Shown here in pieces: positions 40,987 through 50,088 of a stretch of DNA of 64,000 nt (its first letter is position 1; every line of letters starts with the position of its first letter). Origin of the DNA: Flavobacterium sp. 140616W15 (GTDB lineage Bacteria > Bacteroidota > Bacteroidia > Flavobacteriales > Flavobacteriaceae); the NCBI RefSeq assembly GCF_003668995.1, contig NZ_CP033068.1:3968001-4032000 (forward strand), written 5' to 3'. The notes under the pieces are model-generated. The model was given only the letters and a program-made list of their open reading frames with translations. It had not been told where the DNA came from and did no database searches. Made by a program: the position numbers and the translations under genes.

Positions 40987-42018
40987 ATGAAAGAAAAAGA
41001 CAAAAAAGAGATGAGTTCAGAGAAAGAAGCCAAATTAAAAGCGCTACAACTTACGCTTGATAAACTTGATAAGACTTACGGAAAAGGAACCGTAATGAAA
41101 ATGGGCGATAAAGCCATTGTAGAAGTAGAAACAATTTCATCAGGTTCATTAGGAGTAGATTTAGCCCTAGGAGTAAACGGTTACCCAAAAGGAAGAATTA
41201 TCGAAATATACGGGCCAGAATCTTCTGGAAAAACAACCCTAACATTACATGCTATTGCTGAAGCTCAAAAAGCGGGTGGAATTGCTGCATTTATAGATGC
41301 TGAGCATGCATTTGATAGAAATTATGCTGAGAAATTAGGAATCGATATCGAGAATTTAATTATTTCTCAACCAGATAACGGGGAACAAGCACTAGAAATT
41401 GCTGAAAACTTAATTCGTTCAGGAGCAATTGATATTGTTGTAATTGACTCTGTTGCCGCATTAACTCCAAAAAGTGAAATCGAAGGAGAAATGGGAGATT
41501 CAAAAATGGGACTTCATGCTCGTTTAATGTCACAAGCACTTCGTAAACTTACTGGAACAATTAGTAAAACAAACTGTACGGTATTCTTCATTAACCAATT
41601 AAGAGAAAAAATTGGGGTAATGTTCGGAAATCCAGAAACAACAACAGGTGGTAACGCCTTAAAATTTTACGCTTCGGTACGTTTAGATATTCGTCGTTCT
41701 TCTCAAATCAAAGATGGTGACAATGTAATTGGTAACAGAACAAAAGTAAAAATCGTTAAAAATAAAGTTGCTCCACCATTTAAAACTGCTGAATTCGACA
41801 TTATGTACGGAGAGGGAGTTTCTAAAACCGGAGAAATTTTAGATTTAGCTGTTGAATTTGAAATCGTTAAGAAAGCAGGCTCATGGTTTAGCTACGGTGA
41901 TACTAAATTAGGACAAGGTCGTGATGCAGTAAAATCGCTAATTAAAGATAATCCAGAACTAGCAGATGAACTAGAAGTTAAGATTAAAGCACATATCAAA
42001 GAATTGGCAAGTGCCTAA
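40987..42018 (+). CDS. recA: Recombinase RecA
   Basis: 343 residues from 40987, or 335 from [12 protein letters not shown] at 41011, which is the start I would expect by family comparison. Walker [10 protein letters not shown] (76-84), the [15 protein letters not shown] and [21 protein letters not shown] segments, [27 protein letters not shown] (loop L2 region) are all present. It forms filaments on single-stranded DNA for recombination and triggers self-cleavage of LexA/CI-type repressors. That is relevant here because such a repressor lies at 62664-63476. A strong terminator follows. Confidence 0.97.
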   Translation: MKEKDKKEMSSEKEAKLKALQLTLDKLDKTYGKGTVMKMGDKAIVEVETISSGSLGVDLALGVNGYPKGRIIEIYGPESSGKTTLTLHAIAEAQKAGGIAAFIDAEHAFDRNYAEKLGIDIENLIISQPDNGEQALEIAENLIRSGAIDIVVIDSVAALTPKSEIEGEMGDSKMGLHARLMSQALRKLTGTISKTNCTVFFINQLREKIGVMFGNPETTTGGNALKFYASVRLDIRRSSQIKDGDNVIGNRTKVKIVKNKVAPPFKTAEFDIMYGEGVSKTGEILDLAVEFEIVKKAGSWFSYGDTKLGQGRDAVKSLIKDNPELADELEVKIKAHIKELASA

Positions 42019-42027
42019 AAACAAAAA

Positions 42028-42056
42028 CCCGAAAATTTAATTTTCGGGTTTTTTTA
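42028..42056 (+). terminator. recA terminator
   Basis: Perfect stem CCCGAAAAT/ATTTTCGGG around a short loop (42028-42048), followed by seven T (42049-42055). Confidence 0.9.
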
Positions 42057-42157
42057 TGCTTTTCACGCAACCTTTTTCAATAAACGATATCCTTATAAAG
42101 AATTACCGTTTTTAAGCCTTAAACAGCTTGTATATATTACTTTTTTAAATTTAAAAG

Positions 42158-42259
42158 ATGAAGAAGAAACTGGGAACATTATTTCAAAAACACTGGATAA
42201 CAAAAAGAAAATTAAAAATTGCCATGAATTTTATTTCACAAAAAATCATTCATCGATAG
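42158..42259 (+). CDS. Possible very small basic protein
   Basis: An ATG opens 33 codons rich in Lys, Arg and Ile (begins MKKKLGTLFQKHWITKRK), ending 15 nt before the convergent plsC-like stop. There is no family match, and only a weak TATTACTTTT-like element upstream. Composition alone does not prove coding; listed as a candidate. Confidence 0.25.
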   Translation: MKKKLGTLFQKHWITKRKLKIAMNFISQKIIHR

Positions 42260-42274
42260 GATAAAATTTACATT

Positions 42275-43072
42275 TTAAGAATTAATACTAGATTGTTCCT
42301 TTTGCAAAACGATATCTTCTTGTAAGGTTTTGCCTTTTCCAAATATCAATAATTGCTTATAAATTAGATCTCTTACCTGATCACGAAGATATTTTCTATC
42401 TTCAGGCTGAAGCTTCGTTGTTTCTATAAACGAATGAATTTTCACTCTCATTTTTCCAGGACTACCACTAAAAAAAGTATAAGAAAATCGTTTTTTATTG
42501 TCAGCATATGTAATCGGAACAATCGGAATATGATGCTCAATTGCCAAACGGAAAGCACCATCTTTAAATTCGTCTAAAATAATCGATTCATCGTCAGGAA
42601 CACCGCCTTCTGGGAAAATACAAATACTTAATCCCTGATTCAAACGCTTTTGTGCTCTGTTAAAAACATCCATTTTGCTTTTTGAAGATTTACGATCCAC
42701 TAAAATACAGGTTCTTTTATAGAAAAAACCAAACAAAGGAATCTTAGAAAGTTCTTTCTTTCCAACAAAAACGAATGGATTTTTAATAATCGCTAGCGTA
42801 AGCATAATATCCGTCATCGAAGTATGATTAGCAACAATCATATAACTTTTTTTAGGATCAAGCGCTTGCTCCTTCTCTACTTTATAGTAAAACCCCATTC
42901 CAAAAAGGATGAATTTTGCCCAAATTCTTGCCATTCTAAAAAAATATGGGTACCCACTTTCAGTAAGAATTGATAACACTAAAAACGGAAACATTACCAA
43001 TATTGGTATGGCCATTAAAACATAAAACCAAATACGCCAAATAACCCAAAAAACAATTTTTACTCCTTTCAT
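42275..43072 (-). CDS. plsC: 1-acyl-sn-glycerol-3-phosphate acyltransferase
   Basis: 265 residues with an N-terminal membrane helix. The acyltransferase HX4D motif is NHTSMTD (His83, Asp88) and the substrate-binding motif is FPEGG (about 153-157). FVGKKELSKIPLFGFFYKR is the third conserved block. It converts lysophosphatidic acid to phosphatidic acid at the inner membrane in phospholipid synthesis. It is convergent with recA. Confidence 0.9.
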   Translation of the reverse strand: MKGVKIVFWVIWRIWFYVLMAIPILVMFPFLVLSILTESGYPYFFRMARIWAKFILFGMGFYYKVEKEQALDPKKSYMIVANHTSMTDIMLTLAIIKNPFVFVGKKELSKIPLFGFFYKRTCILVDRKSSKSKMDVFNRAQKRLNQGLSICIFPEGGVPDDESIILDEFKDGAFRLAIEHHIPIVPITYADNKKRFSYTFFSGSPGKMRVKIHSFIETTKLQPEDRKYLRDQVRDLIYKQLLIFGKGKTLQEDIVLQKEQSSINS

Positions 43073-43382
43073 AAACCCAAAAGTAAGAAAACAGATGTAA
43101 ATTTAAATTTTTAGACCAATAGATTTTTAGATTAAAAAACTTATCAAGTAATGAATCTTAAGATATCAGTCAACTTTGCGAAAATTTTGTACACATTGTT
43201 GTTAAAAATTATTTACAAAAGACACTAGACAAACTGCAAAAAATACTTGAGATAAATTACACAAATCAACACAAGGTTTAAAAAATCTATTTAATCTTTA
43301 TAATCTGTGACTAAAAACTTTGTAAACTTTGTGGACTTTGCGTAAAACTTTGCGAACTTTGCGGTTAAGAAAAAAATTTAGC
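43073..43382 (+). other. Intergenic region with an ACTTTG repeat array before trpS
   Basis: 310 bp between divergent plsC and trpS. The right end holds five copies of ACTTTG, mostly followed by G/CG, at 43317, 43326, 43335, 43347 and 43356 (spacing 9, 9, 12, 9). A related AACTTTGCG lies near 43175. The rest is AT-rich without an open frame. The array immediately precedes the trpS start and creates a false N-terminal extension (WTLRKTLRTLRLRK). Confidence 0.7.
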
Positions 43383-44357
43383 ATGGCAAAAATACTTACT
43401 GGCGTACAAAGTACTGGAACGCCGCATTTAGGCAACTTATTGGGAGCAATTATTCCTGCAATCGAATTATCTAACAAACCCGAAAACAAATCATTTTTGT
43501 TTATCGCCGATTTACACTCGATTACACAGATAAAAGACGGTAAAACTCTAAGCGAGAATACCTATAGCGTTGCTTCTGCCTGGCTTGCTTTTGGTTTGGA
43601 TATTGACCGTGTTACTTTTTACAGACAATCAGATGTTCCTCAAACAACAGAATTAACCTGGTATTTGAGTTGCTTTTTTCCATTTCAAAGATTGACTCTA
43701 GCACATTCATTCAAAGATAAAGCGGATCGTCTTGATGATGTAAACGCAGGTTTATTCTCATACCCAATGTTAATGGCCGCAGATATTTTACTTTATGATG
43801 CTGAATTTGTTCCTGTTGGAAAAGATCAAATGCAACATTTAGAAATTACTCGCGATGTAGCTTCACGTTTTAACCACCAAATGGGTGAAACTTTTGTAAT
43901 TCCAGAAGTTAAAATTCAAGAAGACAGCATGTTGATTCCTGGAACAAACGGAGGAAAAATGAGTAAATCAGCAAATAATTTCATCAATATATTTTTAGAT
44001 GATAAAGCGTTACGCAAACAAGTCATGAGTATCGAGACTGATAGTACACCACTTGAAGAACCAAAAAATCCTGATACTTGTAATGCATTTGCAATTTATT
44101 CTCTTATGGCTAATGAAGATCAAATTGCTACAATGAGAGCGAATTATTTAGGTGGAAATTATGGATATGGTCATGCAAAACAAGCTTTGTTTGAATTAAT
44201 TACAGAAAAATTCAAAACAGAAAGAGAAAAATACCATTACTATATAAACAACCTAGACGAAGTAGATGCTTTACTTAAAAAAGGAGCTGCAAAAGCAGCC
44301 ATTGTTGCTAATGAAGTTCTAGAAAGAGTAAGAGCAAAACTAGGGTTTAGTAAATAA
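43383..44357 (+). CDS. trpS: Tryptophanyl-tRNA synthetase
   Basis: 324 residues from MAKILTGVQSTG. The class I signatures are visible: GTPHLGN (HIGH-type, residues 12-18) and KMSKS (192-196 in GGKMSKSANN). It charges tRNA-Trp with tryptophan using ATP. The open frame extends 18 codons upstream, but that part is translated ACTTTG repeat and is rejected. A hypothetical gene follows after 14 nt. Confidence 0.96.
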   Translation: MAKILTGVQSTGTPHLGNLLGAIIPAIELSNKPENKSFLFIADLHSITQIKDGKTLSENTYSVASAWLAFGLDIDRVTFYRQSDVPQTTELTWYLSCFFPFQRLTLAHSFKDKADRLDDVNAGLFSYPMLMAADILLYDAEFVPVGKDQMQHLEITRDVASRFNHQMGETFVIPEVKIQEDSMLIPGTNGGKMSKSANNFINIFLDDKALRKQVMSIETDSTPLEEPKNPDTCNAFAIYSLMANEDQIATMRANYLGGNYGYGHAKQALFELITEKFKTEREKYHYYINNLDEVDALLKKGAAKAAIVANEVLERVRAKLGFSK

Positions 44358-44371
44358 TAATCTACCTAAGC

Positions 44372-44782
44372 ATGACTATTGAAGATGCTATCGAGGAGTT
44401 AGAATACCAAAGCGGACAACACGAGAACATAGAAAGTGAAAGATGGAAAAATGGTTTTTTAGGTCAGTTACGCCCTTATAAAGGCGTCTTACACGAAAAA
44501 AATTACCATTCAATAATACAAGCCCTAAAAATACTCGCACCTGAATTGGAAAAAGATTTTATTGATAAAAGAATCATAGGTGCAATATGGGGAATTTGCC
44601 ATTTCGGCAGAATGTGGGCTATTTATCCTGATGGAATGTTACAACGTAATGAATTGCTTAATGAACAACAAACATTACAAATTGATGATTGGTTGATTGA
44701 TATATCTTATGCCGCTTTTTGTCTGCTTGAGGGGACTGGTCCTAAAGAAGCTTTTTGGAATTATGACAACAAAGAACAATAA
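44372..44782 (+). CDS. Hypothetical cytoplasmic protein after trpS
   Basis: 136 residues, no signal peptide or membrane segment. It is acidic and helical, with a Trp-rich middle (GAIWGICHFGRMWAIYPDGML) and FCLLEGTGPKEAFWNYD at the end. I do not recognise the family. It lies 14 nt after trpS and is probably co-transcribed with it, ending before a bidirectional terminator. Confidence 0.75.
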   Translation: MTIEDAIEELEYQSGQHENIESERWKNGFLGQLRPYKGVLHEKNYHSIIQALKILAPELEKDFIDKRIIGAIWGICHFGRMWAIYPDGMLQRNELLNEQQTLQIDDWLIDISYAAFCLLEGTGPKEAFWNYDNKEQ

Positions 44783-44841
44783 AAGTCTCTCAAAACAACC
44801 AAGCTTTAATTAGAAAAACTACCTCACAATACATTAATAAT

Positions 44842-44880
44842 CACCCCTTTCAGTTTAACATTGAAAGGGGTGTGTTTTTA
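44842..44880. terminator. Bidirectional terminator between the trpS unit and dprA
   Basis: An 11-bp stem CACCCCTTTCA/TGAAAGGGGTG (44842-44852 with 44862-44872), followed by T-rich sequence on the plus side. It lies between convergent genes. Confidence 0.85.
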
Positions 44881-45978
44881 AATAGCCTCAAATAGCTTTC
44901 CAGGCAATGGACGAATTACTCCTTTAAGTTCCATATTCAGCAACAATCCTGATATTTTGTAAATCGGAAAATCACATCTTAAAGCAATAATATCCATCAA
45001 CTCTTTACCCGCTTTTAACAAATAATCATATATTTTCTGTTCATCAGGATCTAACTCAACAAATAATTGTTTCTGTACTGATTTGGACTCATTTTTAACG
45101 TCCCAGTTTAAAATATAAATCAAATCGGCTGCATTGGTCAGCACATTCGCTTTTTGAGCCTTAATCAAGTTATTACAGCCTTGACTGTATTTGTCAGTGG
45201 TACGCCCGGGAACTGCAAATACATCCCGATTATAATCATTTGCCAAGTTGGCAGTAATAAGTGAACCTCCTCTATCCGCAGATTCAATTACTATTGTAGC
45301 TTCACTTATTCCAGCAACAATACGGTTTCGTCGCACAAAATTTTCTTTATCAGGATTCGAGGAGCTCCAAAATTCAGTCATGAAACCACCATTTTGCTCC
45401 ACTTGAGCGACATATTTTTTATGGCTTTTAGGATATATTTGGTTTAAACCATGTGCTACAACGCCAATAGTCTGAAGATTATTCTCTATTGCCAATTGAT
45501 GTGCAACAATATCGACTCCATAAGCAAAACCACTTACAATAACGGGATTTAAGGGCGACAAATCTTCTATCAGTTTTTTACAAAATTCTATTCCGTATGA
45601 AGTAATTTGTCGCGTTCCAACGATACTTATGACTTTTTTATTCTCCAAATCAATGTTTCCAGAACTAAACAGCAAAACCGGTGCATCAATACAATGTTTT
45701 AATCTCTCGGGATAGTTTTTTTCGTCAAAAAACGTTACATTAATACTATTTGACTTGATAAAGTCGAGTTCTTTTTGTGCTTTTTCAAAAATTGATTTTT
45801 CTCTTATATTCTTTAATAAAACAGATCCAACACCTTCAATTAAAGATAGTTGCAAAGGTTTAGTTTTAAAAATTTCCTCGGCAGTTCCACATTGTAATAA
45901 TAACCTTTTTGCAATTATATCACCCACTCCTTCAACACTTTGTAATGCCAATAAATAAAATAAATCTTGCTCAGTCAT
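44878..45978 (-). CDS. dprA: DNA-processing protein DprA
   Basis: 366 residues. N-terminal helix-hairpin-helix (VEGVGDIIAKRLL, about 15-60), central Rossmann-like SMF domain with SIVGTRQITSYG, SGFAYGVDIVAHQ, GLNQIYPKSH and RRNRIVAGISEATIVIESADRGGSLITANLA, then a C-terminal winged helix (KELMDIIALRCDFPIYKISGLLLNMELKG). It binds incoming single-stranded DNA and loads RecA during natural transformation. All domains are intact. Confidence 0.95.
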   Translation of the reverse strand: MTEQDLFYLLALQSVEGVGDIIAKRLLLQCGTAEEIFKTKPLQLSLIEGVGSVLLKNIREKSIFEKAQKELDFIKSNSINVTFFDEKNYPERLKHCIDAPVLLFSSGNIDLENKKVISIVGTRQITSYGIEFCKKLIEDLSPLNPVIVSGFAYGVDIVAHQLAIENNLQTIGVVAHGLNQIYPKSHKKYVAQVEQNGGFMTEFWSSSNPDKENFVRRNRIVAGISEATIVIESADRGGSLITANLANDYNRDVFAVPGRTTDKYSQGCNNLIKAQKANVLTNAADLIYILNWDVKNESKSVQKQLFVELDPDEQKIYDYLLKAGKELMDIIALRCDFPIYKISGLLLNMELKGVIRPLPGKLFEAI

Positions 45979-46179
45979 TTGCTACAATAATTAGGTTATT
46001 CAGATAAAATAAAAATCATATTTATCAATTACAAAGATGGTAATTTAAGGTAAATTCTTGCCAAAAAAAGATATTTAAAAAATAAACTAAAAAAGTCAAA
46101 AAAATTTAAAATTGCAAATAACTAAATTTCAAATACTTGTATAAAAAAGTGAATTGTTAATAAAAATTGTGAATAAAAT

Positions 46180-46209
46180 TTTGATAACTATTTTCCTTGC
46201 CTAACTTTG
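46180..46209 (+). promoter_or_regulatory. Promoter of the SPOR-protein gene, near-leaderless
   Basis: TTTG (46180-46183), 18 nt, then TAACTTTG (46202-46209), matching both Bacteroidota elements. The ATG at 46215 is only 6 nt downstream, so the transcript would start at the ATG. This rules out the longer start at 46197, which overlaps the promoter. Confidence 0.7.
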
Positions 46210-46214
46210 TTACT

Positions 46215-47177
46215 ATGAAAATCGAAACTTACATCGCGCAGTTATTGTATCGTTATCAGTGTGTAACGGTTCCTGGGTTTGGAGCTTTTTTAACCGAAAT
46301 TCAATCGGCCCAACTTAATGAAGGTTCAAATTCATTTTTTCCACCAAAAAAATTAATTTCTTTCAACCCGCATATCAAAAACAACGATGGTTTGTTAGCA
46401 AATCATATTGCTCTTACCGAAAAAACATCGTATAAATTTGCTGTCAGTGCAGTACATTTTGAAGTTTTAACTTGGAAAAAAGAATTAGAGGACAAAGGTT
46501 TCCTTTCTATTAAAAATGTTGGTCAAATTCGAATGAATGCTGACAAAAACCTTGTGTTTACTCCAAATGATCAAAAGAATTATTTAGCTACTTCATTTGG
46601 CTTAAGCCCATTTGTTTCTCCAATGGTTAAAAGACAATCGTTTGAAAAACAACTTGAAGCTTTAGAATTAGAAACAGTTGAAGAAAAAGAACCTGTAGCC
46701 TTACATTCTGCTTATAAAGGATCTAATTCTTATTTAAAATATGCTGCTATTTTTGTACTTGCATTAGGAGTAACAGGAAGTATTGGTTACCCAATGTACC
46801 AAAACCAAATTGCTAATCAAACTGTTCTTGTAGAAACAGCTGTTCAAAAACAAGTTCAGAATAAAATTCAAGAAGCCACATTCTTTATAAAAAATCCACT
46901 GCCAGCAGTAACAGTGACTCTTTCAGTAAAGGAAGAAAAATTAACAATGCCTTATCACATTATGGCAGGTGCTTTTAGAAGTGAAAAAAATGCTCAAAAA
47001 GCTTACAACAGATTAAAAAAAGCTGGATTTGATGCTAAAATAATTCCTGCAAACAGACATGGACTTTTCCCAGTCTTATATGGTAGTTATGCCACAATGC
47101 GTGAGGCAGAAAAAGCTCAAAGAGAGATTCAAAATACTATAAATCCAGAAGCTTGGATTTTAATAGAAACACTATAA
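46215..47177 (+). CDS. HU/CCDC81-like and SPOR-domain inner-membrane protein
   Basis: 320 residues. An N-terminal domain of about 130 residues (IETYIAQLLYRYQCVTVPGFGAFLTE) matches the CCDC81-type HU-like domain common in Bacteroidota. One membrane helix follows near residue 185 (YAAIFVLALGVTGSIGY). The C-terminal SPOR domain, about residues 240-318, is MPYHIMAGAFRSEKNAQKAYNRLKKAGFDAKI. SPOR domains bind denuded peptidoglycan at division sites, so it probably links cytoplasmic or nucleoid factors to the septum. Next to dprA, divergent. Start chosen from the promoter position. Confidence 0.85.
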   Translation: MKIETYIAQLLYRYQCVTVPGFGAFLTEIQSAQLNEGSNSFFPPKKLISFNPHIKNNDGLLANHIALTEKTSYKFAVSAVHFEVLTWKKELEDKGFLSIKNVGQIRMNADKNLVFTPNDQKNYLATSFGLSPFVSPMVKRQSFEKQLEALELETVEEKEPVALHSAYKGSNSYLKYAAIFVLALGVTGSIGYPMYQNQIANQTVLVETAVQKQVQNKIQEATFFIKNPLPAVTVTLSVKEEKLTMPYHIMAGAFRSEKNAQKAYNRLKKAGFDAKIIPANRHGLFPVLYGSYATMREAEKAQREIQNTINPEAWILIETL

Positions 47178-47229
47178 AATTCTATAGAAAACTTACGCAG
47201 TTTGTATTAGAGATTATATTCCCCTACTT

Positions 47230-47275
47230 AAAGAAACACCATTTTATATTTATTATAAAATGGTGTTTCTTATTA
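47230..47275 (+). terminator. Terminator after the SPOR gene
   Basis: Long stem AAGAAACACCATTTTATA pairing with TATAAAATGGTGTTTCTT (47231-47271), followed by a weak T/A run. Confidence 0.8.
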
Positions 47276-47366
47276 TAAAAAATTCTATATTTAAAACAAA
47301 CTAAAGCATTTTACAAACTTTGGAATAATGTTTGTAGGATAATTACAAATATTAAAAATAAGACTT

Positions 47367-47810
47367 ATGAGAATAGTACGAAATTTCGGGTTTGCAATTT
47401 GCCTTTTTATTGCATCACAATCTTTTTATGGACAGGAAACTAATTCAAATAGTTCAAATCAAGAAATTCTATTAAATAAAGAAAAAGAACACGCAAAGAG
47501 AACATTAGAGAATCAAAAAGAATTACAAAAAAGACAAGACCTTTTAAAGCAGGACCAAGATAAAGCTCAAAAGCGTCAAAGAAAAATTGAATCCGCTCAA
47601 AATAAGATAGAAAGAACCAAAAAAGACATCAAAAAAACAGAGGATAAAAATCAAAAAATCCAAGACGAATTAAAACTTAACAAATTTCCTGAAAACAAAA
47701 TTCAACAAAAGAAAATAAAATCAAAACAATATGAACTTGATGTTTTGAAACTCCAATCAAAACTAACACAACAACAACAAGATCTAACAAAACTTTTAGA
47801 TTCTAAATAA
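47367..47810 (+). CDS. Periplasmic coiled-coil protein
   Basis: 147 residues: a signal peptide (FAICLFIASQSFYGQ), then an almost pure Lys/Gln/Glu-rich coiled coil (RKIESAQNKIERTKKDIKK and similar heptads). There is no catalytic domain. Its own terminator follows directly. A structural or envelope-spanning role is possible but nothing specific can be said. Confidence 0.7.
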   Translation: MRIVRNFGFAICLFIASQSFYGQETNSNSSNQEILLNKEKEHAKRTLENQKELQKRQDLLKQDQDKAQKRQRKIESAQNKIERTKKDIKKTEDKNQKIQDELKLNKFPENKIQQKKIKSKQYELDVLKLQSKLTQQQQDLTKLLDSK

Positions 47811-47815
47811 AAATC

Positions 47816-47852
47816 AAAAGCTGTCTCAAAAAATTATGAGACAGCTTTTTTT
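47816..47852 (+). terminator. Terminator after the coiled-coil gene
   Basis: Stem AAAAGCTGTCTCA/TGAGACAGCTTTT around a short loop (about 47817-47849), with T-run. Confidence 0.9.
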
Positions 47853-47982
47853 ACTTTCTATACCCGATAACGAGATGCTGTTCGTTAAAAAAGCATCCAA
47901 GCCATATCAATACACCCTTTTCTCTTTTTTACTCTTAAAAAGCTTCTTTAGTAGTTTAAATCATTTTAAAAACCTCAACTTA

Positions 47983-48669
47983 TTAATCTCCAATTTCAGG
48001 AAGACATTCTACTTTTTCTTTTTTTAAATCTACTTCGATAATTTTTTCATTTATTAAATCAAATTTTATAGCTTTTAAAATTTTGTCATATTTGCCAACA
48101 GAATTTACTTTATCAATTACGATGGCAAAACAAGAATGTCCTTCCATTGTTTCACAGGTATAACTAAATACTTTATTATCCCCTAAGATATAATTATAAT
48201 CTCCAAGCACTGAGTATTTTTCAAGTTTTTTGATATCTTTACATTTCCAATTATCCTCTTTTGTCTTTCTAAAGAGCCCAACATACAAAACACTATTATT
48301 TTTTTGAAGTGAAAAAGCATAATTAGATATTCGAATAATACTTCTGTCATCAGCATATTCACTAAATGCGTAATCTTTCAATGTTTGATATCTTTCTTCA
48401 CGATCTAAAGTCGAATCTATTATAAACTCATTAAAATCATTGTCAATTACAAATTTACCTGAACTATAATTAATCCTTACATCAGAAAAATCAAAATCAT
48501 CCTCATTATATACCTCATTTATTAAAAAATTTTTGATTCCCTTTTTCTTTTCAGAATCATGGATATCTTGATTTAGAGACTTGTTATTACTCAAGTCACT
48601 ATTAAATGGCTCTTGCTTTTTATTACATGAAAGGAAAGCAAACACAAAAAACAATATAAGAATTCTCAT
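47983..48669 (-). CDS. Lipoprotein of unknown function downstream of the MORN-like array
   Basis: 228 residues with a lipobox (LILFFVFAFLSC, Cys15). The mature part is acidic, with a central YAFSLQKNNSVLYVGLFRKT strand pair and three further Cys (KCKDIKK, YTCETMEGHSC). No known domain. It lies on the same strand about 95 nt after the truncated array copy, so it may be the last member of the 1024-aa protein/lipoprotein unit. A second immunity-type protein is one guess; no direct evidence. Confidence 0.6.
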   Translation of the reverse strand: MRILILFFVFAFLSCNKKQEPFNSDLSNNKSLNQDIHDSEKKKGIKNFLINEVYNEDDFDFSDVRINYSSGKFVIDNDFNEFIIDSTLDREERYQTLKDYAFSEYADDRSIIRISNYAFSLQKNNSVLYVGLFRKTKEDNWKCKDIKKLEKYSVLGDYNYILGDNKVFSYTCETMEGHSCFAIVIDKVNSVGKYDKILKAIKFDLINEKIIEVDLKKEKVECLPEIGD

Positions 48670-48764
48670 TTTTTTATTGCTAAAATATTAAATTTTTATT
48701 ACTATTCTGGTCTTCTTTATTTGGATTTATATTAACTGTGTTTTTTAATTCTTTTTCTCTGTTT

Positions 48765-48989
48765 CTAATTCCTTAATGCATTATTATAAAATTCTATTCC
48801 TAAATCCCTAGGGGTTTTATCTTTTGATATTGGATTAAAAAGATACTCTTCAACTAGTTTAAAATCTACATAATGCAGGGCTTTGTCATCTTCGATATTG
48901 TAGTATTTTCCTAAAACTTCTGTCTGGCACGAAGTATACCCACAGAGAATAACAAATAAGAGAAATAGTAAAATGATTTTAGGTTTCAT
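48765..48989 (-). pseudogene. Truncated hybrid copy of the MORN-like lipoprotein
   Basis: The first 44 residues are the same as in the full-length copy at 49051-50028 (lipobox, then EVLGKYYNIEDDKALHYVDFK). The frame then jumps to an unrelated 30-residue tail (LVEEYLFNPISKDKTPRDLG...) and stops. The MORN region is gone. A deletion has joined the 5' end of the array unit to the 3' end of some other gene, so it is a broken fourth unit of the array. Confidence 0.75.
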
Positions 48990-49012
48990 TTGTTTTAATT
49001 TTCCTGCAATTC

Positions 49013-49047
49013 AAAAAGAGTCATTTGGGTTACAAATGACTCTTTTT
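49013..49047 (-). terminator. Hairpin after array copy 3
   Basis: 10-bp stem GAGTCATTTG/CAAATGACTC flanked by A5 and T5, between copy 3 and the truncated copy. Its repeat occurs after copies 1 and 2. Confidence 0.8.
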
Positions 49048-49050
49048 ATA

Positions 49051-50028
49051 TTATTTTTTAGCAGGTAACGATGCTTTGTAGTCGTTGTAGTCTTTATCCA
49101 ACACTTCTATTCTTTCATTTCGTTTTTCAATAGCATCGCTCTTGCTATAGTCATATGGAGGCGCCATATATAGGCTATCATAGTATTTTTCTCTTGTTGG
49201 AAATTTTTCTGTTTTAATTAGTTTTCTATTAGTATCATAAATTTTCCAATCTCCTCTCTTTTCTATCTTATGATTCAAATGGTAAATATAGATATAAATG
49301 CCTACTTCTTTTAATTGCCCGTTTTCAAAATACTTCTCCCAAGTCCCTTTTTTCAAACCTCCTTCATAAGCACCAATTTTTTCAAATTTTCCGTTCTTAT
49401 AATAATATTTCCAAATACCTTTTTTCTTATTTGATGAATAGTTTCCTTCTGATTCTAATTCGCCTGTCTCATAAAAATGTTTCCATGCATAATTTTTCAC
49501 TTTCTTTCCAGAAATTATTTCTTCTATCCCAATAGCTTTAATGATTTTTGTATTTGGATAATAAAAAGTGTCTTTATCTTTTAGATATTTCTGCCAGCGT
49601 TCTTCTTCTTCCTTGCTGTCACTCCTTACCTTCTCTACATCTTCTTCTTTTATGTAACTTCCTGGACTACTTCCATCAGGAGTATTATTTAAAAACGGAC
49701 CTCTTATCCAAAAAATTTGATTGCCAAGAATAGTTCCAAATTCGACCTTACCCATTCCTGATATAATCTTTAAATATTCGTAGCTGTATTCTTCCCAGTT
49801 AAAAATATGTATTTTGTTGTCTTCTCGAGTCCATTCACCTGAATGACTGCGTTCTACAGTATCTTTTTTGTAATAATGAAAAAAAGTCCCATCTGCTTTA
49901 AAATCTACATAATGCAGGGCTTTGTCATCTTCGATATTGTAATATTTTCCTAAAACTTCTGTCTGGCACGAAGTATACCCACAGAGAATAACAAATAAGA
50001 GAAATAGTAAAATGATTTTAGGTTTCAT
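49051..50028 (-). CDS. MORN/YwqK-like lipoprotein, array copy 3
   Basis: 325 residues with a lipobox (FLLFVILCGYTSC, Cys21). Residues 1-170 are almost identical to the other two copies: a beta domain (YYNIEDDKALHYVDFKADGT, SGEWTREDNKIHIFNWEEYSY) and a Glu/Lys linker. Next come MORN_2/YwqK-type repeats (HFYETGELESEGNYSSNKKKG, YYYKNGKFEKIGAYEGGLKKG, KYFENGQLKEVGIY). It has one block fewer than copies 1 and 2. Its last 65 residues match copy 1, not copy 2, which points to gene conversion. YwqK-type proteins are classed as antitoxins or immunity-like. Here a membrane-anchored, periplasm-facing protector against the 1024-aa neighbour is an inference. Confidence 0.7.
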   Translation of the reverse strand: MKPKIILLFLLFVILCGYTSCQTEVLGKYYNIEDDKALHYVDFKADGTFFHYYKKDTVERSHSGEWTREDNKIHIFNWEEYSYEYLKIISGMGKVEFGTILGNQIFWIRGPFLNNTPDGSSPGSYIKEEDVEKVRSDSKEEEERWQKYLKDKDTFYYPNTKIIKAIGIEEIISGKKVKNYAWKHFYETGELESEGNYSSNKKKGIWKYYYKNGKFEKIGAYEGGLKKGTWEKYFENGQLKEVGIYIYIYHLNHKIEKRGDWKIYDTNRKLIKTEKFPTREKYYDSLYMAPPYDYSKSDAIEKRNERIEVLDKDYNDYKASLPAKK

Positions 50029-50051
50029 TTGTTTTAATTTTCCTGCAATTC

Positions 50052-50084
50052 AAAAGAGTCATTTGTAACCCAAATGACTCTTTT
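50052..50084 (-). terminator. Hairpin after array copy 2
   Basis: Stem GAGTCATTTG/CAAATGACTC with loop TAACC, flanked by A4 and T4. The loop orientation is inverted relative to the other two copies of the hairpin. Confidence 0.8.
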
Positions 50085-50088
50085 GATA

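Noticed and set aside
43329..43382. N-terminal extension of TrpS (WTLRKTLRTLRLRK)
   Set aside because: Pure translation of the ACTTTG repeat array; the family start is MAKILTG at 43383.
47836..48027. Plus-strand open frame of 63 codons
   Set aside because: It begins inside a terminator hairpin and runs antisense into a lipoprotein gene; no family or promoter.
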